From NCBI RefSeq assembly GCF_004769575.1, contig NZ_RQGA01000005.1:1-25201 (forward strand): 25,201 nucleotides of DNA. Direction: 5' to 3'. The notes under the pieces were generated by a model. It was not told where the DNA came from and did no database searches. It saw only the letters and a program-made list of their open reading frames with translations. Within the stretch, counting starts at the first letter, position 1. The number at the start of each line of letters is the position of its first letter. The position numbers were made by a program, and so were the translations under genes. This document shows, in pieces, positions 1-9,228 of the stretch. This stretch comes from Leptospira perdikensis (GTDB taxonomy: Bacteria > Spirochaetota > Leptospiria > Leptospirales > Leptospiraceae).

Positions 1-196
1 AATAATTTCGCCAATTTTCTTCCGAAATCATCTTGTAGATTTCTCGTCTATGAGTAATACTATGTAATATTACACTATTCGTAAGAGTAATTTCTTCAAT
101 ATCTGAAGAATCAACCAAAAGAGTTTCGCTAGAATCTTCCAATGAATATATAGAAACAGAAATGCAAAATAGAAGAAAAATACAATTTAACTTCAT
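1..196 (-). CDS. Exported hypothetical protein, 5' part only (runs off left edge)
   Basis: An open frame starts at the ATG complementary to 194-196 and stays open to the window edge, giving 65 residues. It begins MKLNCIFLLFCISVSIYS, a short basic n-region and a hydrophobic core typical of a Sec signal peptide. The mature part that follows is acidic and Ser/Thr-rich, and then a more mixed segment ends at the edge with a Trp-Arg-Asn-Tyr stretch. The Shine-Dalgarno match is weak: the leader is A/T-rich. No family is recognised. The signal peptide at the start of a long open frame is the main support. A Cys sits at residue 11, but it lies inside the hydrophobic core and is not a convincing lipobox. 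Confidence 0.6.
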   Translation of the reverse strand, partial: MKLNCIFLLFCISVSIYSLEDSSETLLVDSSDIEEITLTNSVILHSITHRREIYKMISEENWRNY

Positions 197-806
197 TAAT
201 ATAACTAAAAAATACCTTGTTCAGACTATCGGCATCTAACGGAATATATTCGTAAAAAAACTAACAGTTATTCTGTTTTTATTTTGAGATCGGAGCTTTT
301 GTACTGAAATACGCAATATCTTGACATTTGGTATTTCGAAACGGCTTTTAATGATTCTAACGACAAGATTCTAGGATCTTAAGGTGATTTTACCGTTAAA
401 TGTTTTACAGCGGTCTCTCCTATTTTTCTGAACTTTAACAGAAGTCAATAAACTTTCTAAGGTAAGGTTTCATTCCCCGTTTTCTGGAACGAAAGAAATC
501 GATATTAAAATTTCTTAGATTCTTCCGGAGGAGTCAATTTTCCAAATATAGTCGTATAAAACTCTAATAAACACTTTTATTTTCAAGTTTCAGCAGTTTG
601 GCTACGGGAATTTGCTACAATCCGGTGGCAATCACTGAGATTAGAAAAGAAGTAAGAGATGTGCAAGCTAGCAAATATTAGCTTTCAAAAATAATCCCCA
701 CTAACAGTTAGAAGTACTTGCCTTGTGGTGAAGGAATGGGACGGTCTTGCCAATCGGCCCAAAGTAGTGTGTCCAAGACCTACTAGGGAATGTCGAGGGG
801 ACAAAT
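197..806. other. Intergenic stretch, no convincing gene
   Basis: About 610 bp separate the divergent genes on either side. No frame carries a long ORF. A short plus-strand frame around 567-680 (LLFSSFSSLATGICYNP and onward to a stop) looks like a signal peptide with an Ala-Thr-Gly-Ile-Cys end. It is preceded by two stop codons and has no start, so it may be decayed coding sequence. An 11-bp direct repeat, ACTAACAGTTA, occurs at 260-270 and 700-710; its meaning is unknown. The promoter of the giant gene at 807 should lie in the right part of this stretch, but no clear -35/-10 pair stands out. Confidence 0.5.
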
Positions 807-3800
807 ATGCAAGTGCAATTGAGAAAAGAAGAGACAGTGGTCGGAGTTCGTGAATATGGAGCTTTAACGAGAATCCAAGCGACATTGGGTATTTTGTCTG
901 TCTTTTGTATGCTTCTCAGCACTCCGCACACGCTGTCCTCGCAGGAAGTCATTCCCGACTTACAAACAGCAGAGTATGACCGTCATTTTATGAACCAGAT
1001 GTACGGCCAGGTATACTTCCAGAACAATTTGACTTCTTGGGCGAGTCATGTAGAGAGTTATGTGGGAACAGCGCGAGCAGCTTGGGAAGCCAGCGTGGAT
1101 TCCGCAATCAATGCGTATGTAGATAGCATCACAACTTCAGATAGTTTCAATACAGTGGATGCATATAAAGATTATGTTTCACGGGAAATGCAAAGCCAGA
1201 AAGCTCAAGCTCTTTTGAACTGGCAAGATGAAGCAAATCGCCACTTTTTAGAAAACCAAACTGAGTTTGTTGCTAAGTTAAATACCAATTACGTGGACAG
1301 CTCCTACTTATCACGCATTGGCCAACAGTCTTTATACAACCAATATCTCAATAACCTTGCTGTTACTCAAAACTTGCAAAACCAAGTAGCTATTTCTGCT
1401 TCCAATTGGCAAAATACGTACAACCAGAATTACCAACAAGGTCTGAATGATTTTGCAAGTTCCATTACGAATATCACCCAACAATATGAATCGATAAAGA
1501 ATTCCATTGCACAAAATCATTCTGTATTTCAACAAAACCTAGATGTAATCAATCAATATAAAACAGCTGTTGTAGACTCTATCAAAGGTATGTTGGATAG
1601 TTTCCAAACTGATTTGGATACAGGGGTTACATGTAACTTAGATGGGGGATGTACATATCACGAGAAGGGTGGTGCGCTCAACACAGCAGGAGTATTGTTA
1701 AAAGATTTTCTAGATCGCATGAAACCTAAAGTAGAAAATGCAGCACTTGATCCATCTTTGTTTTTCTCAGATATCTCTAGTTCCTTTTCTTCTTTCTTGC
1801 AGTCCCAAAGAGACCTTGCCAACAGTAAGTATGAATTCCATGAATCGAATATTCTGACCTATCAAAATAGTACTGGGATCAATTACGATGCTTATAGAAA
1901 CTATTCAGATGCTGACATTCAGTCTTTGATTCATACCATCTATACGCAACAGTATGGTGCTGGAACTGCCATTTTCTCCACCGACACATGGCCTTATCAA
2001 TCGGGAGGTGGGATTGAATATAATAGCAGCGCGCACAGACCGTCATTCAGTACTATTGGTGATCCAAATCTTCGAGATATATACGAAGGTATCTATCTAG
2101 GTCTTAGGGTGAATGGTGGAGACTTTCAACACCTCCAAACGGCAATACAGAGTATGTTAGGCTCTAACTATGAAGTAACAAGAGTATTGGGAGCCAATAT
2201 CTACTCCGATTGGAACAACGGCGCAAACCGTGATGGTTTGGCTTGGCTCTATTTAAGCAAAACGCAAGGAAACTTAAACATGGATGGAAATAGTTTTGCG
2301 TTTTGGACAGCTGTAAGAGCCATCCCACCTTACGTGGCATGGACCCATGCCTTTCAAATGGAGAATCTCCAAGCCGGACTTCTTTACGAGGTAAAAGACA
2401 AAAATCAAGAAGCTCTCGCAACTCACTGGAATGGAACAACAAACTCACTTGGAAACCAATTCAGTTTGTTTAACGATCAGATCTCTCCAGCGATCTCTAA
2501 CTGGGAAGCCCAAGTAAAAAGTTATAACGATTTCTATACAGCTTGGCAAGCAGAAGCAAACCAACTAGCGGCAGATGCAGAGGCTCAATATGAGCAGTCT
2601 TTGATAAACCTAGAGAGAGAAAAAACGGCATGGCTTGCGGCTATGGAGAATGAACGTCATGAAGGGATGTCCCAGTGGACAAACCTTTACAACCAAGCAG
2701 GTCAGATGCAAAACCAATCTGACTATATTAATTTTGTGAACAATGCGAATGCTACCGTGAACGGAGTTGGTACTGGGAATATAGCAACTAATACTAGCTC
2801 CATTGTATCTAAGTTTGATAATGCCATTGATCAGTTGTCCCAAAGAAAGTTTGATGTAGAACCTCCTACAGCTGTAACCTTTGCTTCTACAAATCCAGAT
2901 GAGGGTAAATTCTATGCTGGTGGAAGTCCAGGATTCTCAGGGGGATCCTCTGCTGTTCGTACGATCCAAGAGAACTTTCTTAAGGGAACTACTAACTATA
3001 TAGAGAATAAAATCGGTTCTGCATTTGGTGTGGGAAGTTTTTCTCCAGTTTCCGGATCTAGTGGAGGCTATTCTATATTAGGTGCTGCTTCCGAGAGAAC
3101 AGTAGACACTTCGCTTTCCATTAATGGTAAGGATGTATACAACTACTTTCAGGAAACTACCAATGGGGTATATCAATACTCGCAAGTCCTCTCTGCAAAC
3201 GAAAACAATGCAAATATGCAGAGGGTTGAACAACAAAAGTTAATCAACCAGTATGCTTACGTTGTGAACTGGGATACTAGAGCAGAATCCAACCTATCTT
3301 CCACAAACAAGACATATTTGGATCAAATGAACTCATTCCAGTGTGGCAGAGGATGTACAGACTACCAATCTGGCTTCCAAAACAAATTCCAATCGGAGAT
3401 TGAACAACTCAAAAGCCAGGGTTTGGAATATATGAATGGGAAGATTGTTAAGAGTTTGACCCTGGAAGAAAAGGTTCTTTCTGGACAAGCTGACTACAAA
3501 ACTCTCACTGAGGACCAGAAGAAGGATTTTGGTAAGTGTTTTGCCAATCCAACTGCTGGAGTCTGTGGAACCCTTCTTGTACAGGAATTTGATTATTCCA
3601 TCAATGAAGTAAGTAATGTTGCTACTCTTACTAAAAGAATTAGTGACGGGTCTATTGCTGGTCGAGACGCGACCGGATACTATTCCGGAAAGAAGGACGA
3701 AGTTCGCCACATTAGTTTATCTAACTTAGAGATGGTGAGTGCTCCGACAAACAAAGGACTTTTTGACATTTGGGACAATTCTGATTGGCAGTCTTTTGCT

Positions 3801-6800
3801 GACGCTAGCAGCAACGCCTTAAATAATTTCTTTGGAGATCTTAGTAAAGATGGTGCTGCTATTGGAAATGCTACTGCAAGCATCCGTAAAACCGAAGCCG
3901 CTAACGAGAAGGCTTTCCAAGAACGTAAAACTACCCAAGAGAAAAACGATTCCCTTATCCAAGAACTAGCACTTGCTTACTTCACTGGTGGTGCTGCTGG
4001 AATCCAAGCTACCATCAAGGGAAAAATCGAAGATACCATCAATACAGAACTCGCTAAAGCTTGGATCTCAGCTACTGGTGGTAGTCAAGAAGACATACAG
4101 CTTGCTTCACAACTCATTGAGTTTATGAGAGGCCGCGTCGAAATCCGTAATAAAAAAGCACAAGAGGCTATTGGTTTTGATAATCCATTGGATATTCTCA
4201 ATCCAGTTAAATATTATGAACAAGTTTATAAAGCCGGTATACAAGTTGTAAAAACAACCTATACTACCTCAGTTGATGTCTTAAATCGCGTAAGCAATGG
4301 TGTTTTTGGATCCATTATGAACACTGCACTATTACCATACACGATGTATGCGCAAGGTATAATGGGTAAAGATGCCTTCAATGATAAAATGGACCAAATC
4401 AATGCCAAAGAAAATCGAATTGCAGAAATCAAGGCAAGAGAATTTGAAGTTGCGAAAGGAGGAGTAAGCCAAGCGATTGCAGGTGCTACAGGATTACCTT
4501 TGGATCTTGTGTCAAATATGGTTACCGACTACCATGGAGCCAAACAAACTGCAAAGGTTAGGGATACTATGCAAAGAGACCCTTTTGCATTTATCGGTGC
4601 AAATGTGGCAGGAGTAGTTGGAGGATTAGTGAAGACTGTTGCCGTTGCTGGCGGCGTCACTGAATCAGAATTCCAGTCAGCACTTAATACATCTCACGCT
4701 ATCGTAAACTCAGGAAATTATGATCCTGCAAGTTATACCCAAGCAAGTTTAGCTTTCTCATACCAATACTTTGGGATGCAATCATCTGTCGCTCACCACC
4801 ACACTGCTGTAATTGATGTTTCTAATACAAGAGCCGTTGTGGATGAACTAGGCAAACAAGCTATCGCAACACAAATTGCTACCTCTATGGGAATTGATCC
4901 TAGTATTGCAAAAGGATTCGTTGATAAAGGTTATGCAGATCACCAACAAAGAATTAATGATAGAAAAGCACAAAATGCTGCTGTAGAACAAGTCGCCGTA
5001 ACGGTCGCTACAACAGCCTTAACAATGGGAGCTGGTGCTATGCTTGGCGCTATGATGAATTCCGCTAATGCTTTTATTAGCAGTGTTGGTAACTTTATCA
5101 ATTCAGCTGGAGCTTTGATGGGAAGTGCCACAACTACTGGTGCTTCTTTAGTGACACAAGGCGGACAGATGTTATTTTCTGCAATCGGTAATACCATTGT
5201 TCAAGGTGCATATGGTGCAAGGAACGGTCTCGATGGAGCCCTTGCTGGAATGGCCAACGGAATCATTGGCGGAGTCACGCAGTTCATGGGTCCTATCAAA
5301 ACCGGACTACTTGAAGGAATCACTCCTGGCCTTGGAGTTACCTATTCACCAGACGATGGTTGGGGTGGTATGATCGGTCTCGGAAATACTACTTTGAATG
5401 CAAGTATCGCCTTTTCTCAAAGAGGGGATACTACTGCTCAAGGGACTTACTCTCTTGGCAAAACAGGTGCACAGTTGACCGCGGATTATACAACAAATCA
5501 AGGAATGAATGTTGGCCTTGATTACAATGAAGGCAATGGACCACGTAAAAATTGGAACCTTTCATTAAACTACAACTTGGCTGGGGGTGGCGCTTCGGCA
5601 AGTCTTGGTTATACAGATCCAGGTTCTACCCTCGGACTTACCACCACCGTTGACCGTAATGGTCTTTCTACTTCTGCAGAGCTTACCGGTGTTAGCATTG
5701 CTACGAATGGACCTAACGGATTCCAGATGGACGATATTAACTTCGCCGAACAAAATATCAATGCAGCCCAAGATAGAACCCAATCAGATCAAGATAAAAA
5801 AGCGGCTTTAACTAATAATGAAAACTTAGTCCGCGATCAGTTAAAGAAAGAAGGTTATAGTGATTCTGAAATCAATAGTAAAATAGATGCTATGGGGCCT
5901 TCCGGAATTACCAAGATGGGTGAAGGTATCCAGAGAGAGCACCAGACTGTGCAAGATAGGACATTACTGCTTGGTCAAAACTTTACTGACGAACAAATCA
6001 ATAACATGTCTCCAGAAGAACTAACAAATAGAGCTGAAGAAATCCGAGACAGTCAAGTTTCTCTTTTAGACAACATAGCTGATGTGGGAGCTGCTCTTGG
6101 AGGATTGGTTCTTGGCGGAGGTGCTTTGGCAATTGGCCTCTTTACTGGTGGTTCCCCGACAACATCTACAGGGGGATCTTCGATTCCAACACCAAGTGTA
6201 AGTGAAACAGGCGTCTTGGAAAGAGATCGTAAGAGAGAGGATGAAGATGGAAGTGTTCCCGATAATCAAGATGATACGGTAGTTGGAGATGGGAACAATA
6301 CGAGTGACCAGGACTTAGCTAATTCCACTGTGATTGATCCGATGAATCCTAGCGAAAGAGACGTCTCTCCGGATACAGGCGTTGGTGGGTTTGAAGGGCC
6401 TGCTAATGAATTTAATAGTGAAGGGGAGACAATTCCTGGCAATCAGGATGTTGATCCATCAAGGGATGAATTTCAAAAGGATGTCGAAGCTGGGGCAGCC
6501 AATAGAGGCTTGATCTATGATCCTTTCACAAATACTTACGTTTCTGGAACCGGAAAGTCTTATACCGCAGATCAAGTTGCTGCAATGCATCGAGATGATG
6601 TTCAGAAGGGTAAGCTTTATCAAACGGCAGATGGGGTTAGAAATGTTAATGACACCTTACTACAAATTCTAAGTACATCTGGAACAGCTCCCGTCATGGA
6701 TGGATCAAACGGAGGCTTCCATGCAAGTGCAGAGGAAGTAAGAGCTAATCTAATCATTGCTTCTGAAAACCCAAATGTTAATTCATTTAAAGATAAAAAA

Positions 6801-7787
6801 TCTCTCAAATTGAATATACCTTCCGAACTCTCAGGGCAAGCTGCTTTAGATTTCTTAAATGCTAAAGCAAGACAAATGATGAAAGATGCTTATTTTGATT
6901 ATGATGGTTCAATCAATTCAAGCAAACTTTTGAAAAAATTTGCTGAAGATAATGGACTTTTAGATAAGAATGCATCTCCAGAACAAAAACAGCTATATAA
7001 ATCTTTAGAACAAGAACTTAAAACCGTACGAGAAGCTAATAAGGAAAATTTAAGCGCTGCACGGATTGAGTATTTCCGAGAAAATTATGCTCGAATCACA
7101 GCGGAGAAGTTAGTGTCTATGTATGGTGACAAAATAGATCTAACTAGAACAACAGCAGAGATTACCTACCTGAAAGATGGAGGCATGGTATTGAACAATG
7201 TTGTTTATGATTCACAGAGGGACAATGAGACCTTAATGAAGTTCCCAGATAATTATTCTCTCAGACCAGGTAGCCAATGCTCTCCTACAGCAGTAGCAAT
7301 GGTTATGGATTATCTTGGTGCAACTAGATTGAATGACAAACCTCAATTAGTGGACGATATGATTAGTCAGGCTTTTAAAGATGGCATCTTGATAACAGGC
7401 AAGGAATTACAGAAGCCTGCAGTTATCGCTAAGGTGATTCAAAATTATGGCTTAGTAGATGTTCCAGTCGAAGGTGATAAAAAAAATGGCATCACAAAAT
7501 TTGATGCCATTAAGGCCCAATTGTTAGCAGGAAATCCAGTTGTTGTCCGAGGTGATTTTGGTATTGAAATAGGTGGGTTAAATGAAGATGGCACTCCCAA
7601 AAAAGTTGAAGGACACATTTTGACAATCGTAGGCTTTGATAATAAAGGATGGATTGTACATGATCCATGGGGAAACGCAAACAAGAATCACTATGGTGGA
7701 TCTGGAATGTATGCTCAATATGCTTATGAGAAATGGGATGTTGGCAAGGGTACTGCTTATACAATTATAAAGCAAACCAAAGAGTAG
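807..7787 (+). CDS. Giant secreted TIGR04388-like protein with C-terminal C39-like cysteine peptidase
   Basis: This 2326-residue protein has a long n-region and a hydrophobic segment ending near TLSSQ (about residue 45), consistent with secretion. Residues ~46-1350 are Gln/Asn-rich and mostly helical. A hydrophobic Ala/Gly-rich segment lies at ~1390-1450. A beta-rich block of alternating short strands (GLGVTYSPDDGWGG and similar) lies at ~1505-1640. A second Gly/Ala hydrophobic stretch, VGAALGGLVLGGGALAIGLF, lies at ~1760-1780, followed by an Asp/Ser/Pro-rich linker. The last ~200 residues match a C39_2-type papain-like peptidase: Cys2158 in GSQCSPTAVAMVMDYLG, His2270 in GHILTIVGF and Asp2286 in HDPWGN. 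The overall plan fits the Leptospira family TIGR04388, as I recall it. The start is supported by GAGGGG at 795-800, 6 bp before ATG; other upstream ATGs are out of frame. Substrate and cell location (surface or released) are unknown. The peptidase could process the protein itself or act on a target. Confidence 0.85.
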   Translation: MQVQLRKEETVVGVREYGALTRIQATLGILSVFCMLLSTPHTLSSQEVIPDLQTAEYDRHFMNQMYGQVYFQNNLTSWASHVESYVGTARAAWEASVDSAINAYVDSITTSDSFNTVDAYKDYVSREMQSQKAQALLNWQDEANRHFLENQTEFVAKLNTNYVDSSYLSRIGQQSLYNQYLNNLAVTQNLQNQVAISASNWQNTYNQNYQQGLNDFASSITNITQQYESIKNSIAQNHSVFQQNLDVINQYKTAVVDSIKGMLDSFQTDLDTGVTCNLDGGCTYHEKGGALNTAGVLLKDFLDRMKPKVENAALDPSLFFSDISSSFSSFLQSQRDLANSKYEFHESNILTYQNSTGINYDAYRNYSDADIQSLIHTIYTQQYGAGTAIFSTDTWPYQSGGGIEYNSSAHRPSFSTIGDPNLRDIYEGIYLGLRVNGGDFQHLQTAIQSMLGSNYEVTRVLGANIYSDWNNGANRDGLAWLYLSKTQGNLNMDGNSFAFWTAVRAIPPYVAWTHAFQMENLQAGLLYEVKDKNQEALATHWNGTTNSLGNQFSLFNDQISPAISNWEAQVKSYNDFYTAWQAEANQLAADAEAQYEQSLINLEREKTAWLAAMENERHEGMSQWTNLYNQAGQMQNQSDYINFVNNANATVNGVGTGNIATNTSSIVSKFDNAIDQLSQRKFDVEPPTAVTFASTNPDEGKFYAGGSPGFSGGSSAVRTIQENFLKGTTNYIENKIGSAFGVGSFSPVSGSSGGYSILGAASERTVDTSLSINGKDVYNYFQETTNGVYQYSQVLSANENNANMQRVEQQKLINQYAYVVNWDTRAESNLSSTNKTYLDQMNSFQCGRGCTDYQSGFQNKFQSEIEQLKSQGLEYMNGKIVKSLTLEEKVLSGQADYKTLTEDQKKDFGKCFANPTAGVCGTLLVQEFDYSINEVSNVATLTKRISDGSIAGRDATGYYSGKKDEVRHISLSNLEMVSAPTNKGLFDIWDNSDWQSFADASSNALNNFFGDLSKDGAAIGNATASIRKTEAANEKAFQERKTTQEKNDSLIQELALAYFTGGAAGIQATIKGKIEDTINTELAKAWISATGGSQEDIQLASQLIEFMRGRVEIRNKKAQEAIGFDNPLDILNPVKYYEQVYKAGIQVVKTTYTTSVDVLNRVSNGVFGSIMNTALLPYTMYAQGIMGKDAFNDKMDQINAKENRIAEIKAREFEVAKGGVSQAIAGATGLPLDLVSNMVTDYHGAKQTAKVRDTMQRDPFAFIGANVAGVVGGLVKTVAVAGGVTESEFQSALNTSHAIVNSGNYDPASYTQASLAFSYQYFGMQSSVAHHHTAVIDVSNTRAVVDELGKQAIATQIATSMGIDPSIAKGFVDKGYADHQQRINDRKAQNAAVEQVAVTVATTALTMGAGAMLGAMMNSANAFISSVGNFINSAGALMGSATTTGASLVTQGGQMLFSAIGNTIVQGAYGARNGLDGALAGMANGIIGGVTQFMGPIKTGLLEGITPGLGVTYSPDDGWGGMIGLGNTTLNASIAFSQRGDTTAQGTYSLGKTGAQLTADYTTNQGMNVGLDYNEGNGPRKNWNLSLNYNLAGGGASASLGYTDPGSTLGLTTTVDRNGLSTSAELTGVSIATNGPNGFQMDDINFAEQNINAAQDRTQSDQDKKAALTNNENLVRDQLKKEGYSDSEINSKIDAMGPSGITKMGEGIQREHQTVQDRTLLLGQNFTDEQINNMSPEELTNRAEEIRDSQVSLLDNIADVGAALGGLVLGGGALAIGLFTGGSPTTSTGGSSIPTPSVSETGVLERDRKREDEDGSVPDNQDDTVVGDGNNTSDQDLANSTVIDPMNPSERDVSPDTGVGGFEGPANEFNSEGETIPGNQDVDPSRDEFQKDVEAGAANRGLIYDPFTNTYVSGTGKSYTADQVAAMHRDDVQKGKLYQTADGVRNVNDTLLQILSTSGTAPVMDGSNGGFHASAEEVRANLIIASENPNVNSFKDKKSLKLNIPSELSGQAALDFLNAKARQMMKDAYFDYDGSINSSKLLKKFAEDNGLLDKNASPEQKQLYKSLEQELKTVREANKENLSAARIEYFRENYARITAEKLVSMYGDKIDLTRTTAEITYLKDGGMVLNNVVYDSQRDNETLMKFPDNYSLRPGSQCSPTAVAMVMDYLGATRLNDKPQLVDDMISQAFKDGILITGKELQKPAVIAKVIQNYGLVDVPVEGDKKNGITKFDAIKAQLLAGNPVVVRGDFGIEIGGLNEDGTPKKVEGHILTIVGFDNKGWIVHDPWGNANKNHYGGSGMYAQYAYEKWDVGKGTAYTIIKQTKE

Positions 7788-7790
7788 ATC

Positions 7791-8513
7791 ATGAGACAAA
7801 AAAAAATATACTTCTTTATAATTTTATTTATGGTAGCTCCTCTTGAAACTCGCGATAGAGAATTTGAAAATATATATTTTCGTGTAAACTTGGGGAATGA
7901 TAAGCCCATGGCTGTTGCTAGCTCCTATCTTAAAGAACCAGGAAAAAGAAATGATTTGTATCATGCAAGAAATCTTGTAGATGGTTCGCTAACTTCATCT
8001 TGGTGCACAAGTAAAAAAAAAGGAATCGGTGAGACCTTATACATTCCGTTTTACAAAACCTTTAATCATTCTTTTATTAATTCCAAGAATAAAAAACACG
8101 TAATTACGATTCGCATTTCTAATGGCTACGGAGGCAATCCTGAATTGTTTCAGAAAAATAATCGCGCAAAGAAAATGTCTCTTGAAATTTATCAATTGGC
8201 ATACACAGACACGGTTGACATTAATGATGAAACTTTTCCAAATTATCCAAGGATAATAATGGAAGGACCTATTCTAAATTCGAAGCATGAAATAGAATTT
8301 GAAGACAATCCTTCTTCCTGCGATATAGACATTCCGATTGAATTAAGTATGCCACAAGGGGAAATAGCAAAATTCGCATGGCCAGATTTATTCTTAAAAT
8401 TCACAATATTAGAAATCTACCCGGGATCGAAATACGATGATTTGTGTATTGCTGAAATGGCAGTATATGGAGAAAGCATTCGTCTACCTCCTCCTTTACA
8501 CCCTGCACGCTAA
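7791..8513 (+). CDS. Small exported protein with NADase-type glycan-binding-like domain
   Basis: The protein has 240 residues. The N-terminus (basic MRQKK, then IYFFIILFMVAPL) is a probable signal peptide. Residues 57-71, YHARNLVDGSLTSSW, followed by KGIGE at 77-81, match the 'Y-H-A-x-N-L-x-D-G-x-x-x-x-x-W' plus 'G-x-G-E' signature of the NADase-type glycan-binding (discoidin-like) domain that is common in Leptospira exported proteins. This assignment is from memory of the motif. The rest is beta-rich with a Cys near the C-terminus (DDLCIAEMAVYGE), also typical of galactose-binding-like folds. ATG lies 3 bp after the stop of the giant peptidase gene, so the two are probably co-transcribed and translationally coupled. 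The partner may help anchor or recognise a glycan or surface ligand. No catalytic NADase domain is present. Confidence 0.7.
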   Translation: MRQKKIYFFIILFMVAPLETRDREFENIYFRVNLGNDKPMAVASSYLKEPGKRNDLYHARNLVDGSLTSSWCTSKKKGIGETLYIPFYKTFNHSFINSKNKKHVITIRISNGYGGNPELFQKNNRAKKMSLEIYQLAYTDTVDINDETFPNYPRIIMEGPILNSKHEIEFEDNPSSCDIDIPIELSMPQGEIAKFAWPDLFLKFTILEIYPGSKYDDLCIAEMAVYGESIRLPPPLHPAR

Positions 8514-8579
8514 TTTAGGCCAAAGAACTTTCGACAGTCAAACTATCTCGTTCTAGAAAAAGATAGAAGGGTGACGACA

Positions 8580-8610
8580 AAGATTAATTTCTAATCTTAC
8601 AAAGCTTTGT
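8580..8610. terminator. Weak hairpin pair downstream of the giant-protein operon
   Basis: AAGATTA (8580-8586) and TAATCTT (8592-8598) form a 7-bp stem with a 5-base loop. A perfect 12-base palindrome, ACAAAGCTTTGT, follows at 8599-8610. No T-tract follows, so intrinsic termination is only possible, not shown. Confidence 0.3.
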
Positions 8611-8721
8611 ATTTCCGATTTCGCTTTAAAAGAAATTGCATCTTTCCTGGGAGTTTTTCCTGAGACTCATAACGATTAGAATAAAAAAATAGCTAAGATA
8701 TATATTCTATGTACGAAATCG

Positions 8722-8964
8722 ATGGCTGTGAATTATATTGAGAACGGAATTTTTGATAAAGCTACTATGGACGAACTTAAAAAAATAATTAACTCCGATG
8801 AGTTCTGAAGGCACGAAAATGGAAAATCTACCGAGGGACTCTTCCGATATCAACAACTAGAAATTGCTGTAACTATTCAGAAAATTTCGAGAGAAGTAAT
8901 AGAGGTCAACGGACAAAATGTCTACGAACACCGTAAGGCGGTAAAATTTCTTTTGCAGGTATAG
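8722..8964 (+). pseudogene. Hypothetical gene interrupted by one in-frame stop
   Basis: From ATG 8722 the frame encodes 28 residues, with MDELKKIINSDEF at its end, and stops at TGA 8806-8808. The same frame then stays open for 51 more codons to TAG 8962-8964, with coding-like sequence (YQQLEIAVTIQKISREVIEV). One change, such as TGA to TGG (Trp), would restore an 80-residue protein rich in charged helical sequence. The family is not recognised. No clear ribosome site precedes the ATG, so the true gene may have begun further upstream. It lies in a stretch with other broken genes. Confidence 0.45.
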
Positions 8965-9082
8965 TAAACGCTTTTTGAGGATCCCCGGTCTAATGGAAAA
9001 CCGAGAAAACAAATGCAAGAGTAACGCAATTATATCTGGATTACGATAGCAACGGGAAAGGAGATCATCGAAGATTACAATT

Positions 9083-9225
9083 ATAAAAAAATTATTAATA
9101 GTAGGTTTGATTTGTATTGTATTGTATTGTATTGTATTGTATTGGGATGTACATCCAAACCTATAGAGATGGGCTCCAGTTTTGCAATGTTTGATGGTTA
9201 CTACTTTTTTGACGCACAGCTATAG
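9083..9225 (+). pseudogene. Lipoprotein leader broken by a pentanucleotide repeat, lost start and tandem stops
   Basis: Two frames together spell a classic bacterial lipoprotein leader. From 9083 one frame reads (ATA)-K-K-L-L-I-V-G-L-I-C-I-V-L and then runs out of frame. Another frame gives the lipobox L-G-C (9142-9150) and the mature start TSKPIEMGSSFAMFDGYYF, ending at TAG 9223-9225 followed at once by TGA 9226-9228. The two frames are separated by six copies of TTGTA. With two, five or eight copies the leader and lipobox would be in one frame, for example KKLLIVGLICIVLGC. The first codon is ATA where ATG would be expected. A GAAGAT at 9070-9075 could be a remnant Shine-Dalgarno. The gene as it stands cannot make the lipoprotein. 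Whether this is repeat-driven switching or simple decay is undecided. Confidence 0.55.
9112..9144 (+). repeat. Pentanucleotide tandem repeat (TTGTA)6 plus TTG
   Basis: Six perfect TTGTA units (9112-9141) are followed by TTG. The unit length is not a multiple of three, so each gain or loss changes the reading frame. The repeat sits inside the signal-peptide core of the lipoprotein remnant, the classic place for slipped-strand frame switching. Confidence 0.9.
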
Positions 9226-9228
9226 TGA

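Noticed and set aside
321..326. TTGACA as a -35 box for the giant gene
   Set aside because: No -10 hexamer at 16-18 bp and it lies almost 500 bp from the start codon.
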